Below, piece by piece: positions 38,239 through 46,052 of a stretch of 64,000 nucleotides of DNA. Below the pieces are notes generated by a model that did no database searches, was not told the origin of the DNA, and saw nothing but the letters and a program-made list of their open reading frames with translations. Made by a program: the position numbers and the translations under genes. Position 1 is the first letter of the stretch. Each line of letters begins with the position of its first letter. The stretch comes from Beijerinckiaceae bacterium RH AL1 (lineage in GTDB: Bacteria; Pseudomonadota; Alphaproteobacteria; Rhizobiales; Beijerinckiaceae): the NCBI GenBank assembly GCA_901457705.2, contig LR590083.2, forward strand, positions 3,658,597 through 3,722,596. The letters are read 5' to 3'.

Positions 38239-39462
38239 ATGAGGATCTGCTTCGTCTCGCGACGCTACTTCCCGGCCGTCAGCGGCATGAGCATCTATGC
38301 CGTCAACCTGCTGCGCGAGCTCGTCGCCGACGGGCACGACGTCACGATGATCAGCCAGTACTACGACGGCGAGCATGCGACCGTGTATGGCGGCGGGCCG
38401 CCGCCGCAGGTGCCCGGCGTCAAGGTCGTCGGTCTCCCGGCGCTGGGCGAGCAGGACGGCGGCGACTTCGAGCGCGACATCGAAACGATGATCGCGACGG
38501 TCGCGCGCGAGCATGCGATCAGACCCTTCGACATCCTGCACGCGCAGTATGGCTATCCGACGGGATGGGCCGCACTGCTCGCGTCGGCGGACCTCGCGGT
38601 GCCCTGCGTCGTGTCGATCCAGGGCGGCGACGGCCACTGGGTCGGCTCATGCTGCGCGACGCATTTCACCGCCTTCCGACGCGTGCTGGATCATGCCGGC
38701 GCGCTCCTGATCGGCGGCGAAAGCTTCGTCGCCGAAGTGTCGGATCGCATGGGCGTGCCGCCCTCGCGCTTCACGCGCGTGCCCGGCGCCGTCGACACCA
38801 CCCGCTTCACGCCGCGGCAGGCGATCGGCAGCGTCGCGGCACGGCCGCGCCTGCTCTACCACGGCAGGATCGATCGCCGAAAAGGCGTGCTCGACTTCAT
38901 CGAGGCGCTCGCGCTGCTGCGCGGCCGCGACATCGGCTTCGAGGCGATCATCTCGGGCATCGGCCCCGACGTGGCGCCGGCCGAGACGCTGGCGGCGCAA
39001 CTCGGCTTCGCGGCGCCGATGCTGCGCTTCACCGGAGCCAGCAGCTACGAGTCGACCCCCGCCGTCTACGGCAACGCCGACATTTTCGCCTCGCCGACCT
39101 ACGCCGAGGGTTTCTCGAACACGATCCTCGAGGCGATGGCGAGCAGGCTGCCCGTCGCGAGCTGCAAAGTCGTCGGCGTCACCGACTGCCTCCGCGACGG
39201 CGAGAACGGCGTTCTCACCGAGGCCGGCGACGTCGCAGCGCATGCCGAGGCCCTAGCGCGGCTCATCGCGGACTCCGCACTGCGTACCCGCCTCGCCACC
39301 CGCGCGCTCGAAGAGTGCCGCGCAAAGTACTCCTGGAAGGTCGTTGGTCGCCAAATCGTCGGCGTCTACGAGAGCCTGATCGGCACCGTGCCGGCGAAAA
39401 GCTTCCGTCGCGACATCGAGCGCGTGCCGTGCCGCTTCCGCGAACAGCCGCACTTGCTTTGA
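38239..39462 (+). CDS. Glycosyltransferase family 4 protein
   Basis: The 407-residue product is a GT-B retaining glycosyltransferase. The N-terminal domain has RRYFPAVSGMSIYAVNLLREL and ends near residue 190; the C-terminal domain has LLYHGRIDRRKGVLDFIEAL and the nucleotide-sugar motif SPTYAEGFSNTILEAMA (E-x7-E). MshA of mycothiol synthesis, which joins GlcNAc to inositol phosphate, belongs to the same family. A GGAG site six bases ahead of ATG 38239 and a ten-base gap from the previous gene suggest its own initiation. The PIG-L gene follows one base after the stop. Confidence 0.92.
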   Translation: MRICFVSRRYFPAVSGMSIYAVNLLRELVADGHDVTMISQYYDGEHATVYGGGPPPQVPGVKVVGLPALGEQDGGDFERDIETMIATVAREHAIRPFDILHAQYGYPTGWAALLASADLAVPCVVSIQGGDGHWVGSCCATHFTAFRRVLDHAGALLIGGESFVAEVSDRMGVPPSRFTRVPGAVDTTRFTPRQAIGSVAARPRLLYHGRIDRRKGVLDFIEALALLRGRDIGFEAIISGIGPDVAPAETLAAQLGFAAPMLRFTGASSYESTPAVYGNADIFASPTYAEGFSNTILEAMASRLPVASCKVVGVTDCLRDGENGVLTEAGDVAAHAEALARLIADSALRTRLATRALEECRAKYSWKVVGRQIVGVYESLIGTVPAKSFRRDIERVPCRFREQPHLL

Positions 39463-39463
39463 G

Positions 39464-40204
39464 ATGCCGACGGCGCTCGCAATCTCCCCGCATCTCGACG
39501 ACGCGATCTTTTCCGCGGGCGGCACGCTGGCCCGGCTGAGCGAGCTCGGCTGGCGCGTCATCGTGGCGACGGTGTTCACCGCGAGCGTGCCGTATCCGCA
39601 GGGCTTCGCCCTGGCCTGCCAGCTCGACAAGGGGCTTGCCGCCGACATCGACTACATGGCGCTGCGCCGCGAAGAGGACCGCCAGGCCTGCGCCGCGATC
39701 GGCGCCGAGCCGATCTGGCTGCCCTTCCGCGAAGCGCCGCATCGCGGCTATCACTCGGCGAATGACCTGTTCGCCGGCCTTCTGCCGACCGACGACATCG
39801 TCGCCGAGATCGCGCCGCATCTGGAGGAGCTAAGCGAACGCTACGAGCCCGACCTCGTGCTTGCGCCGCAGGCGATCGGGGCTCACGTCGATCATGTTGC
39901 GACCTTCCTTGCGCTTCACAGGGGCGGCTCGGCCTGCTGGCTCTGGACGGACGCGCCTTACGCGACGAGACCCGCCGCGCGGCCGAGCCCCTTCCTGCTA
40001 GAACTTGACAGCTGCGAGAGGCGGGTCGTCACGCTCGATGCGGCCGCATCGGACCGCAAGGTCTCTGCCGCGCTGAGCTATGCGAGCCAGCTCCCGTTCC
40101 AGTTCGGAGGCGTCGACGCCGCACGGGCGACGCTGTCGAAGGAGACGCAGGAAAGCTTCTTGGTTCTCGACGCCAGCGACGGTCGCCTGGCGAAGATGGT
40201 ATGA
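39464..40204 (+). CDS. PIG-L/LmbE-like deacetylase
   Basis: Zinc-dependent enzymes of this family remove the N-acetyl group from GlcNAc-type conjugates (MshB, BshB, PIG-L). The 246-residue product has the metal and base motif SPHLDDAIFSAGG at the N-terminus (PHxDD) and GAHVDHVATFLALH (HxxH part) near residue 145. It begins one base after the glycosyltransferase, repeating the GT then deacetylase order of amino-sugar conjugate pathways. It ends the operon; the 178 bases after it hold no gene and no obvious terminator. Confidence 0.92.
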   Translation: MPTALAISPHLDDAIFSAGGTLARLSELGWRVIVATVFTASVPYPQGFALACQLDKGLAADIDYMALRREEDRQACAAIGAEPIWLPFREAPHRGYHSANDLFAGLLPTDDIVAEIAPHLEELSERYEPDLVLAPQAIGAHVDHVATFLALHRGGSACWLWTDAPYATRPAARPSPFLLELDSCERRVVTLDAAASDRKVSAALSYASQLPFQFGGVDAARATLSKETQESFLVLDASDGRLAKMV

Positions 40205-40382
40205 TAGCAAACTGTCTTGCCTTTAGCGCGGCTTCAGTTCGACGACGCTACGGCACCTGATCGACGTCACCTCACAAAGGCCACTTCGCGCCTAAATGTC
40301 GCAGCCTTGGGCGCTAGTGCGTTCGAACCAAAAAGTTCGGCGGCGCTTCCGGTGACTTCGCATCAGCTGACGGAGAACGAAC

Positions 40383-41279
40383 TTGCCGGCGAGCCGCACA
40401 GACCTGCAGGATCCCCGCACGCAGTACCCGACACCGCCTTTCCCGCGCCAGCCGCAGAAGGCGCCGGGGCTTGCCGCCGAGATGGATCCGGTTCCCGATC
40501 ATGGGGAGCACACCTATCGCGGCTCCGAGCGGCTGCGCGGCCGCCGCGCGCTCGTCACCGGCGCTGACTCGGGGATCGGTCGTGCAGCGGCCATCGCCTT
40601 CGCCCGCGAGGGCACCGATGTCGCGCTCAGCTACCTGCCGAGCGAAGAGAGCGACGCCAGGCAGGTCGCCGATCTCATTCTGGCCGACGGTCGCAAGGCC
40701 GTGCTGCTGCCCGGCGACATCACCGACCGGGCCTTCTGCGATAGCCTCGTCGAGAAGGCGGTCGCCGCTTTGGGCGGGCTTGACATCCTCGTCAACAATG
40801 CCGGCAAGCAGACCAACCAGGAGAGCATCGGCGACATCGACGACGAGCAGTTCGATCGCACGATGAAGACGAACCTCTACGCGATGTTCTGGATCACGCG
40901 CGCCGCCATGCCGCATCTGCCGCCTGGCGCGTCGATCATCAACACGGCGTCGGTCGTCGCCTACAATCCGCCGGCGATCCTGCTCGATTATGCGACCACC
41001 AAGGCCGGCATCGTCGCGTTCACGAAGGCGCTGGCTAAGCAGGCGATCGAAAAAGGCATCCGCGTCAATGCGGTGGCGCCGGGGCCGTTCTGGACGGCGC
41101 TTCAGCCGTCGGGCGGGCAGCCGCAGGAGGCGGTCGAAAAGTTCGGCACGAGCGTGCCTCTGGGTCGCCCGGGCCAGCCCGTCGAGCTTGCGCCCTTCTA
41201 CGTGTTCCTGGCGTCGCAGGAAGCAAGCTACGTGACCGGCGAGGTCTACGGGGCGACGGGCGGCAACGGCACGGCATGA
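40383..41279 (+). CDS. SDR family oxidoreductase, YghA-like
   Basis: The 298-residue product belongs to the long-N-terminus SDR group of E. coli YghA and Bacillus general stress proteins. The N-terminus reads [19 protein letters not shown] and [15 protein letters not shown], then the cofactor loop [23 protein letters not shown], and the catalytic YATTK. The start is TTG 40383 with GGAGA six bases upstream; the N-terminus it gives matches the group. It lies 178 bases after the operon and is probably separate from it. Such proteins are often stress-induced; the substrate is unknown. Confidence 0.88.
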   Translation: MPASRTDLQDPRTQYPTPPFPRQPQKAPGLAAEMDPVPDHGEHTYRGSERLRGRRALVTGADSGIGRAAAIAFAREGTDVALSYLPSEESDARQVADLILADGRKAVLLPGDITDRAFCDSLVEKAVAALGGLDILVNNAGKQTNQESIGDIDDEQFDRTMKTNLYAMFWITRAAMPHLPPGASIINTASVVAYNPPAILLDYATTKAGIVAFTKALAKQAIEKGIRVNAVAPGPFWTALQPSGGQPQEAVEKFGTSVPLGRPGQPVELAPFYVFLASQEASYVTGEVYGATGGNGTA

Positions 41280-41361
41280 GGCGGACTTCGGCGGCGAGCT
41301 TCGGCATGCGCCTGCGTTCGCCGCCGGGAACCACGAGCCGCTTCTGCACTTACGAGATCCG

Positions 41362-42045
41362 ATGGCAAAAGCATTCATCTTCGACGTCGACGGCACGCTT
41401 GTCGATTCCGTCGCGATCCACGCGGAGACGTGGCGGAAGGCATTTCACGACTTCGGCCACGAGATCGGCTTCGAGGAGCTTCGTGGCCAGATCGGCAAAG
41501 GCGGCGACGAGCTAATGCCGGTGTTCCTTTCGCACGACGAGGTGAAGGCGAAGGGCGAAGCGATCAACGCGCGCCGCGCTGAAATCCTCAAAGATGGATA
41601 TCTGCAGAAGATCGAAGCGTTTCCCATGGTGCGCGCGCTGTTCAAGCGGCTCCGCGACAACGGCTTTAAGCTCGCGCTCGCGTCATCTGCGCACGGCGAT
41701 CAGCTTGAGACGTATAAGCATAAGGCTGAGATCGCCGACCTCATCGAACACCAGACGTCATCCGACGATGCCGAGCGCTCCAAGCCCCACGGCGACATCT
41801 TCCAGGCGGCGCTCGACCGGCTCGGCGATGTCGCCGATGAAGACGCGATCGTCGTCGGGGACACGCCTTATGACGCCGAGGCCGCGGGCAAAGTTGGTCT
41901 CCGGACGATCGGCCTTCTATGCGGCGGTTTCCCGGAAGCTGAGCTGCGCAAGGCCGGCTGCGTTGCCGTCTACAAAGACCCCGCCGATCTTCTTGCTCAC
42001 TACGACGAGGTCGTGAACACCTTCAACTCTGAGAGCGCGCGCTAG
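41362..42045 (+). CDS. HAD family hydrolase (phosphoglycolate phosphatase-like)
   Basis: The 227-residue product has the four HAD motifs: FDVDGTLVDS at the N-terminus with the nucleophilic and acid/base Asp, LALASSA (motif II Ser), the Lys in RSKPHGDIF, and VVGDTPYDAEAAGKVG (motif IV). The cap domain between residues 15 and 95 is the small helical C1 type found in phosphoglycolate phosphatases and beta-phosphoglucomutases. It removes phosphate from a small metabolite that cannot be named from sequence. It follows the SDR gene by 82 bases. Confidence 0.9.
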   Translation: MAKAFIFDVDGTLVDSVAIHAETWRKAFHDFGHEIGFEELRGQIGKGGDELMPVFLSHDEVKAKGEAINARRAEILKDGYLQKIEAFPMVRALFKRLRDNGFKLALASSAHGDQLETYKHKAEIADLIEHQTSSDDAERSKPHGDIFQAALDRLGDVADEDAIVVGDTPYDAEAAGKVGLRTIGLLCGGFPEAELRKAGCVAVYKDPADLLAHYDEVVNTFNSESAR

Positions 42046-42133
42046 GAACGCAGCTTCGTCGATGAGGAGCAATAGGCGACACCTTGGCTCAGCGTTAAGC
42101 TCGAGCCGATGCCTGAGAAGCAGCTGCCCTGCC

Positions 42134-42568
42134 TCACGCCTCCAAGTCCCTGAAGAGCGCAAGCAGGCGCGGTGCAAGCTGACGCACCTCGCGCCGATGC
42201 ACGAGCGTCAGCGCGCGTAGCTTGTCCTCGGCCTGCGGCCTCAGCGTCAGCACCGTGCGGCGGCGGTCGGCGGGGTCGTCGCGCTTTGCTACCAGATCGG
42301 CCGCTTCAAGTCGCGTCACCAGCTCGGCCGCCGTGTGCGGCGCGAGCATGAGGTCTTCGGCGAGGCGGCCTACGGTCATCGAAGTGCCGGCCGGCGCGCC
42401 CTTGATCGCAAGCAGGGCTTGGTGCTGCTGCGTCGTCAGGCCAGCCTGCTTCGCAGCCGCGCTGCTGAAGCTCGCAAAGCGGCGAAGCGCATGCCGGAAG
42501 GCGGCCAGTGTCTCGTAGTCCGCCTGGGTCAGCGCGTCTTCGGGCTTGATTCTATCGTGTTGCGACAT
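42134..42568 (-). CDS. MarR family transcriptional regulator
   Basis: The 144-residue product has the MarR winged-helix fold: LTTQQHQALLAIKGAP leads into the helix-turn-helix SMTVGRLAEDLMLAPHTAAELVTRLEAADLV, and RDDPADRRRTVLTLRPQ is the wing with its DxRxxxLxLT-type motif. Such dimers usually repress themselves and a neighbouring gene until a ligand binds. Its ATG is 13 bases from the GTG of the divergent ClC gene, and an AT-rich dyad covers both starts, so it most likely controls that gene. Confidence 0.9.
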   Translation of the reverse strand: MSQHDRIKPEDALTQADYETLAAFRHALRRFASFSSAAAKQAGLTTQQHQALLAIKGAPAGTSMTVGRLAEDLMLAPHTAAELVTRLEAADLVAKRDDPADRRRTVLTLRPQAEDKLRALTLVHRREVRQLAPRLLALFRDLEA

Positions 42569-42582
42569 AATTAATTGTATCG
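42563..42582. promoter_or_regulatory. Putative MarR operator between marR and the ClC gene
   Basis: The 20-base stretch CGACATAATTAATTGTATCG is an imperfect dyad, with 16 of 20 positions symmetric about its centre. It is much more AT-rich than its surroundings and covers the start codons of both divergent genes. MarR proteins bind dyads of this size, but the site is inferred only from symmetry and position. Confidence 0.5.
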
Positions 42583-44423
42583 TGAGACGATCAAAGACAC
42601 CACAGGCGCCAGCCCCCGCATCGCTTGCGCCACGACGCCTCGCCGACTTCACGGCCGACCCGCGCATGCTCGTGCTGGCAGGGATGGCAAGCATTGTCGG
42701 GACGATCGGGGTCGTGGCGGCCTTCGTGCTCGTGAAGCTCATCGCGCTCGTCACCAATCTCGTGTGGTACGGCACGATCAGCGGCTCGCTCGTGTCTCTG
42801 GCGCAGGCGCATCGCGGCCCATGGATGATGATCGCGCCGCCAATGGGCGGGCTCATCGTCGGGCTGATGGCGCGCTACGGATCCGAGAAGATCCGCGGTC
42901 ACGGCATCCCGGAGGCGATCGAGACGATCCTCATCGGCCAGAGCCGCATCGCGCCGCGCGTCGCGGTGCTGAAGCCGCTCTCCTCGGCGATTGCGATCGG
43001 CACCGGCGGCCCGTTCGGCGCCGAGGGGCCGATCATCATGACAGGCGGCGCGCTCGGCTCGCTGTTCGCGCAGTTCTTCGACCTGTCCTCGGCGGAGCGG
43101 AAGGTGCTCCTCGTCTCCGGCGCGGTCGCCGGCATGACGGCGATCTTCGGCACCCCCATCGCCGCCTGCCTGCTCGCCATCGAGCTCCTGCTCTTCGAGT
43201 GGAAGCCGCGCAGCTTCATCCCGGCCGCCGTCGCCGCGCTTGTCGCCATCGCCTGGCGCCCGCTCGTCTTCGGCACCGCGCCGCTGTTTCCCGTCGCGAT
43301 CGTCTTGCCGGCGCAGTGGTGGACGATCCCGCTCGCCGGTGGGTTCGGCGTGATCGTTGGTTTTGCCTCGATCGCGCTCACGCTGGCGCTCTACCGCGTG
43401 GAAGATGCATTCCATCGACTGCCCATCCACTGGACGTGGTGGCCATCGCTCGGCGGCTTGGTCGTCGGGCTTGGCGGCCTTGTCGAGCCACGCGCCCTCG
43501 GCGTCGGCTACGACGTCATCACGTCGACGCTCAGCGGACAGCTCGCCATCGCCACCCTCGTGTCGATCCTCCTCGTCAAATCCTGCATCTGGCTCGTCGC
43601 GCTGGGCTCGGGCACGTCAGGCGGCGTGCTGGCGCCGCTGCTGATCATCGGCGGCGCCCTCGGTGCGCTCATCGGCCTCGTGCTGCCGGGGTCGCCGGCG
43701 ATCTGGGCGCTGCTCGGCATGGCGGCAATGCTCGGCGGCGCGCTGCGGGCGCCGTTGACCGGCGCGATCTTCGCCGTCGAGCTGACCGGCGACCTGCACG
43801 CGCTGCCGCTGCTGCTCGCCGCCACCGTCTGTGCCTTCGCGGTCTCGGTGCTGCTGCTGCCCCGCTCGATCCTCACTGAGAAGATCGCGCGCCGCGGCCA
43901 GCACATCACCCAGGAGTACGCGATCGACCGCAACCAGCTCACGCGCGTCGGCGAGATCATGGTGCGCGGGGTCGAGACGCTCGCTGCCGAGATGCCGTTG
44001 GCGGAGGCGCTGGCCAGGACGCTCTCGCCCGACGCACGCCATGTCGCGTTCCCGGTCATCGCGAAGGACGGCACGCTCGTCGGCGTGCTCGACCGGACGC
44101 AGGCGCTGCGCTCGCAACAGGAGATCGGCGGCGCGGAGAAGCTGCATGACACGCTCGCCACGCGCACGACCATGCCAGACGTCGCGCATCCTGAGGACGT
44201 CGTGGCGCGAGTCGTCGATCTCATGATTGCAGGTGATCAGAACCTCGTGCCCGTCACCGAGCGCGCGACGGGCAAGCTCGTGGGCATTGTCACGCGAAAA
44301 GACCTGCTCGTCGTGCAGCGAGAGGCCGGCGCGCTCGAGCGCGAACGCGCCCGCTTCTTCACCCGAACCTTGCGGCGGCATGCACCCGCCTCAGCGTCGA
44401 ACCAGCACCCAAGCGCGAGCTAA
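42582..44423 (+). CDS. ClC-type chloride channel/antiporter with C-terminal CBS domains
   Basis: The product (613 residues from GTG 42582) has a ClC transport domain of about 430 residues and a cytoplasmic CBS pair. The anion-pathway signatures are IGTGGPFGAEGPII (GxFxP-like, with the gating Glu in GAEGP), GTSGGVLAPLL (GxFxP-type) and the N-terminal RGHGIPEAIE (GSGIP-type). The CBS repeats lie at about 455–510 and 530–590. ClC proteins move chloride or fluoride with or without proton exchange. An in-frame ATG at 42666 would remove 28 residues. Control by the divergent MarR gene is likely. Confidence 0.92.
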   Translation: MRRSKTPQAPAPASLAPRRLADFTADPRMLVLAGMASIVGTIGVVAAFVLVKLIALVTNLVWYGTISGSLVSLAQAHRGPWMMIAPPMGGLIVGLMARYGSEKIRGHGIPEAIETILIGQSRIAPRVAVLKPLSSAIAIGTGGPFGAEGPIIMTGGALGSLFAQFFDLSSAERKVLLVSGAVAGMTAIFGTPIAACLLAIELLLFEWKPRSFIPAAVAALVAIAWRPLVFGTAPLFPVAIVLPAQWWTIPLAGGFGVIVGFASIALTLALYRVEDAFHRLPIHWTWWPSLGGLVVGLGGLVEPRALGVGYDVITSTLSGQLAIATLVSILLVKSCIWLVALGSGTSGGVLAPLLIIGGALGALIGLVLPGSPAIWALLGMAAMLGGALRAPLTGAIFAVELTGDLHALPLLLAATVCAFAVSVLLLPRSILTEKIARRGQHITQEYAIDRNQLTRVGEIMVRGVETLAAEMPLAEALARTLSPDARHVAFPVIAKDGTLVGVLDRTQALRSQQEIGGAEKLHDTLATRTTMPDVAHPEDVVARVVDLMIAGDQNLVPVTERATGKLVGIVTRKDLLVVQREAGALERERARFFTRTLRRHAPASASNQHPSAS

Positions 44424-44460
44424 AAAGTTGGGCGCAAGACCGACCAACGAGCGCGGCGGT

Positions 44461-44640
44461 TCATTGCGAGTCGCGATCGCGGTTCTTTCGCGCGAGCCTC
44501 ATGTCGGTGTCGCGGTTCCATTGATGATGCGGGCTTCTTCCCTCGCCATCGGGGCGCAGCTTGATGAACAAGGCGATCGCGGCGAGCGTCGCGCCGCCCG
44601 ATGCAACGATGCCGAGCGCAAACGGCCAGAACTGCATCAT
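44461..44640 (-). CDS. Small single-pass membrane protein
   Basis: A 59-residue product with one membrane segment (FWPFALGIVASGGATLAAIALFI) followed by a short, strongly charged cytoplasmic tail rich in Arg, Asp, His and Lys. The start is the first of two ATG codons at 44640, with a purine-rich GAGCGAGAGG just upstream. No family is recognised. The coding call rests on the segment and tail pattern, so it is moderately sure. Confidence 0.5.
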   Translation of the reverse strand: MMQFWPFALGIVASGGATLAAIALFIKLRPDGEGRSPHHQWNRDTDMRLARKNRDRDSQ

Positions 44641-44806
44641 CCTCTCGCTCCCCCCACGTGGTGGGAAGAACATGAGGCCAGGTGGCCCGGGGTGTAATTG
44701 GTCCCTCGTCCGGCTGCGCTACTTGGCCGCTGGGCTGGCGTCTCAAGCCACTGCAACCGTTCGCGCCGGGCGGAGCTTCACGCCGATATCGGCAATGGAG
44801 AGGGGC

Positions 44807-45136
44807 ATGTCCTCAGACTGGGTAATCGGCGCGCTTGCCTTCATCACGATCGGCGGGACGCTCGGCCTCGCTATCTTCCATTTTGGTTTTCAGCTGAGAA
44901 GTCCTGCCAATCGCGAGGCCGCGAAGCGCGTCGCGGAGGATCGCGCCTCGGCGACGACGCGGGTAAGCAACGAGACCCACGGCAGCCGCTCGCTGCGGCA
45001 ACGGCTGGATGAAGCACCCGGCATCAACGATCGTCTCAGCGACCGATATGTCGGCGGCGACTTCGTTGAGGTTCTTCTTGAGCGAAAGTGGTCCGAGCTG
45101 CGGCCCGCCTTGGGCCCGGTGCCTGACAAAAACTGA
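44807..45136 (+). CDS. Small single-pass membrane protein, unknown
   Basis: A 109-residue product with one N-terminal membrane segment (VIGALAFITIGGTLGLAIFHF) and a hydrophilic tail with a basic/acidic helix (NREAAKRVAEDRASATTRV). The ATG at 44807 has GGAGAGG just upstream; ATG 44795 is an alternative. A strong terminator follows 36 bases after the stop, which supports a real transcript. No family is recognised. Confidence 0.6.
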   Translation: MSSDWVIGALAFITIGGTLGLAIFHFGFQLRSPANREAAKRVAEDRASATTRVSNETHGSRSLRQRLDEAPGINDRLSDRYVGGDFVEVLLERKWSELRPALGPVPDKN

Positions 45137-45172
45137 GCGCCTGCCCCCGTCGCTCGATCGCTCCATGCAAGT

Positions 45173-45201
45173 GGGCCGCAGTTGAGCTGCGGCCCTCTTT
45201 T
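45173..45201 (+). terminator. Rho-independent terminator after the small membrane protein gene
   Basis: A perfect nine-base-pair stem (GGGCCGCAG with CTGCGGCCC) and a five-base loop are followed by TCTTTT. It stands between the plus-strand gene ending at 45136 and the minus-strand gene ending at 45243. The T-run is on the plus strand. Confidence 0.88.
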
Positions 45202-45242
45202 CGTGGAGCGTCCGGTGTCGGCTCTGCCGCGAGCGCGCCGGC

Positions 45243-45554
45243 CTACTTATCGACGTGGCCGCGAGCGCGCTGGATCGCCGCTGCGCACGCCGCTTCATCG
45301 CCCTTCCCGAGCGCGACCTTCGCGTCGTTGAGAGCGACTTTTGCCTGCATCGCCTCGTCGCCGCCGCCTTGGCCTTGTTGCGGAGCCTCCCGGCGTGCGG
45401 CGGTGGCCTGACCTCCCGACGAGTTCGCGACGGCGGCTGTCGCCTTGTGCTGGCTTTGGTCCTCGAGCTGCGCCACGTCCTCCTTGCAGCCCGCATGGGC
45501 AACGCAGATGGAGGCGACTAGCCAAACGGGAACGAGCGTGCTTCTGAATGTCAT
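45243..45554 (-). CDS. Small secreted protein, unknown
   Basis: The 103-residue product has a signal peptide (TLVPVWLVASICVAHAG) and a mature part beginning CKEDVAQLEDQS, Ala- and Gln-rich in the middle, ending in a helical LNDAKVALGKGDEAACAAAIQRA. Two cysteines are present, and the Cys just after the cleavage region might be lipidated, though the lipobox is poor. The C-terminal helix resembles the tail of other small rhizobial secreted proteins. No function is known. Confidence 0.68.
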   Translation of the reverse strand: MTFRSTLVPVWLVASICVAHAGCKEDVAQLEDQSQHKATAAVANSSGGQATAARREAPQQGQGGGDEAMQAKVALNDAKVALGKGDEAACAAAIQRARGHVDK

Positions 45555-45634
45555 GACGTGTCCTCCTCGACATGCTCGGAAGCTCGTTGCCGGCGATCCG
45601 TTCCGTCACGATCTCACGGCAATCGGCAGGCCGC

Positions 45635-45972
45635 CTACCCGGTCTGATCGCGCGTTGCCTGGTCGCCGTACCAGTCCGCATAGGGGTGTTGCGCGCCATG
45701 CGCCGGGGCAGGTCCGGCGCGCCATCGTCCCACCAGACCGGGCCGCGCTCGCCGAGCGCCACCTTCGCGCGATCGACTGTGGCCCGCGCCGAGGCCGCGT
45801 CGCCGCCGCTACGCTTGAGCCGCCCGATGGCACGCCGCGCGTCCATGAGATCACGGGTCAGCGCGTCCCGCTCGGCGACCGAGAGGCGCGGATCGGCGCG
45901 CCGCCACAGGCGCCCGCGAACGACGATGTAGCGGCCGTCGGGCGTGATGAGCGGCTCGGTCTTCCCGGGCAA
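45635..45972 (-). CDS. Conserved hypothetical protein (apparent one-base frameshift)
   Basis: The N-terminus LITPDGRYIVVRGRLWRRADP, LMDARRAIGRLKRSGGD and ALGERGPVWWDDGAPDL is a pattern I recognise as conserved in many Alphaproteobacteria, where the ending is NTPYADWY followed by a short tail. Here the frame breaks after NTP at a run of four C (45683–45686 as G on the plus strand): shifting by one base gives YADWYGDQATRDQTG and a stop at 45635, a product of about 112 residues. Without the correction the frame would run 338 bases too far through the next gene. The start is TTG 45972 with AGGGGAG upstream. Function is unknown. Confidence 0.72.
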
Positions 45973-46052
45973 AGTTGCTCCCCTGGCGCCGATGACCTGA
46001 GGCGATCAAGGTCACCGTAACAACCCCGGCAAAAGCCGGCGCGATCGCCGCG

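Noticed and set aside
31618-40204. Ebo gene cluster or literal mycothiol operon
   Set aside because: No UbiA-type prenyltransferase, EboD-like synthase or TatD-like hydrolase for Ebo, and no cysteine ligase or acetyltransferase (MshC, MshD) for mycothiol.
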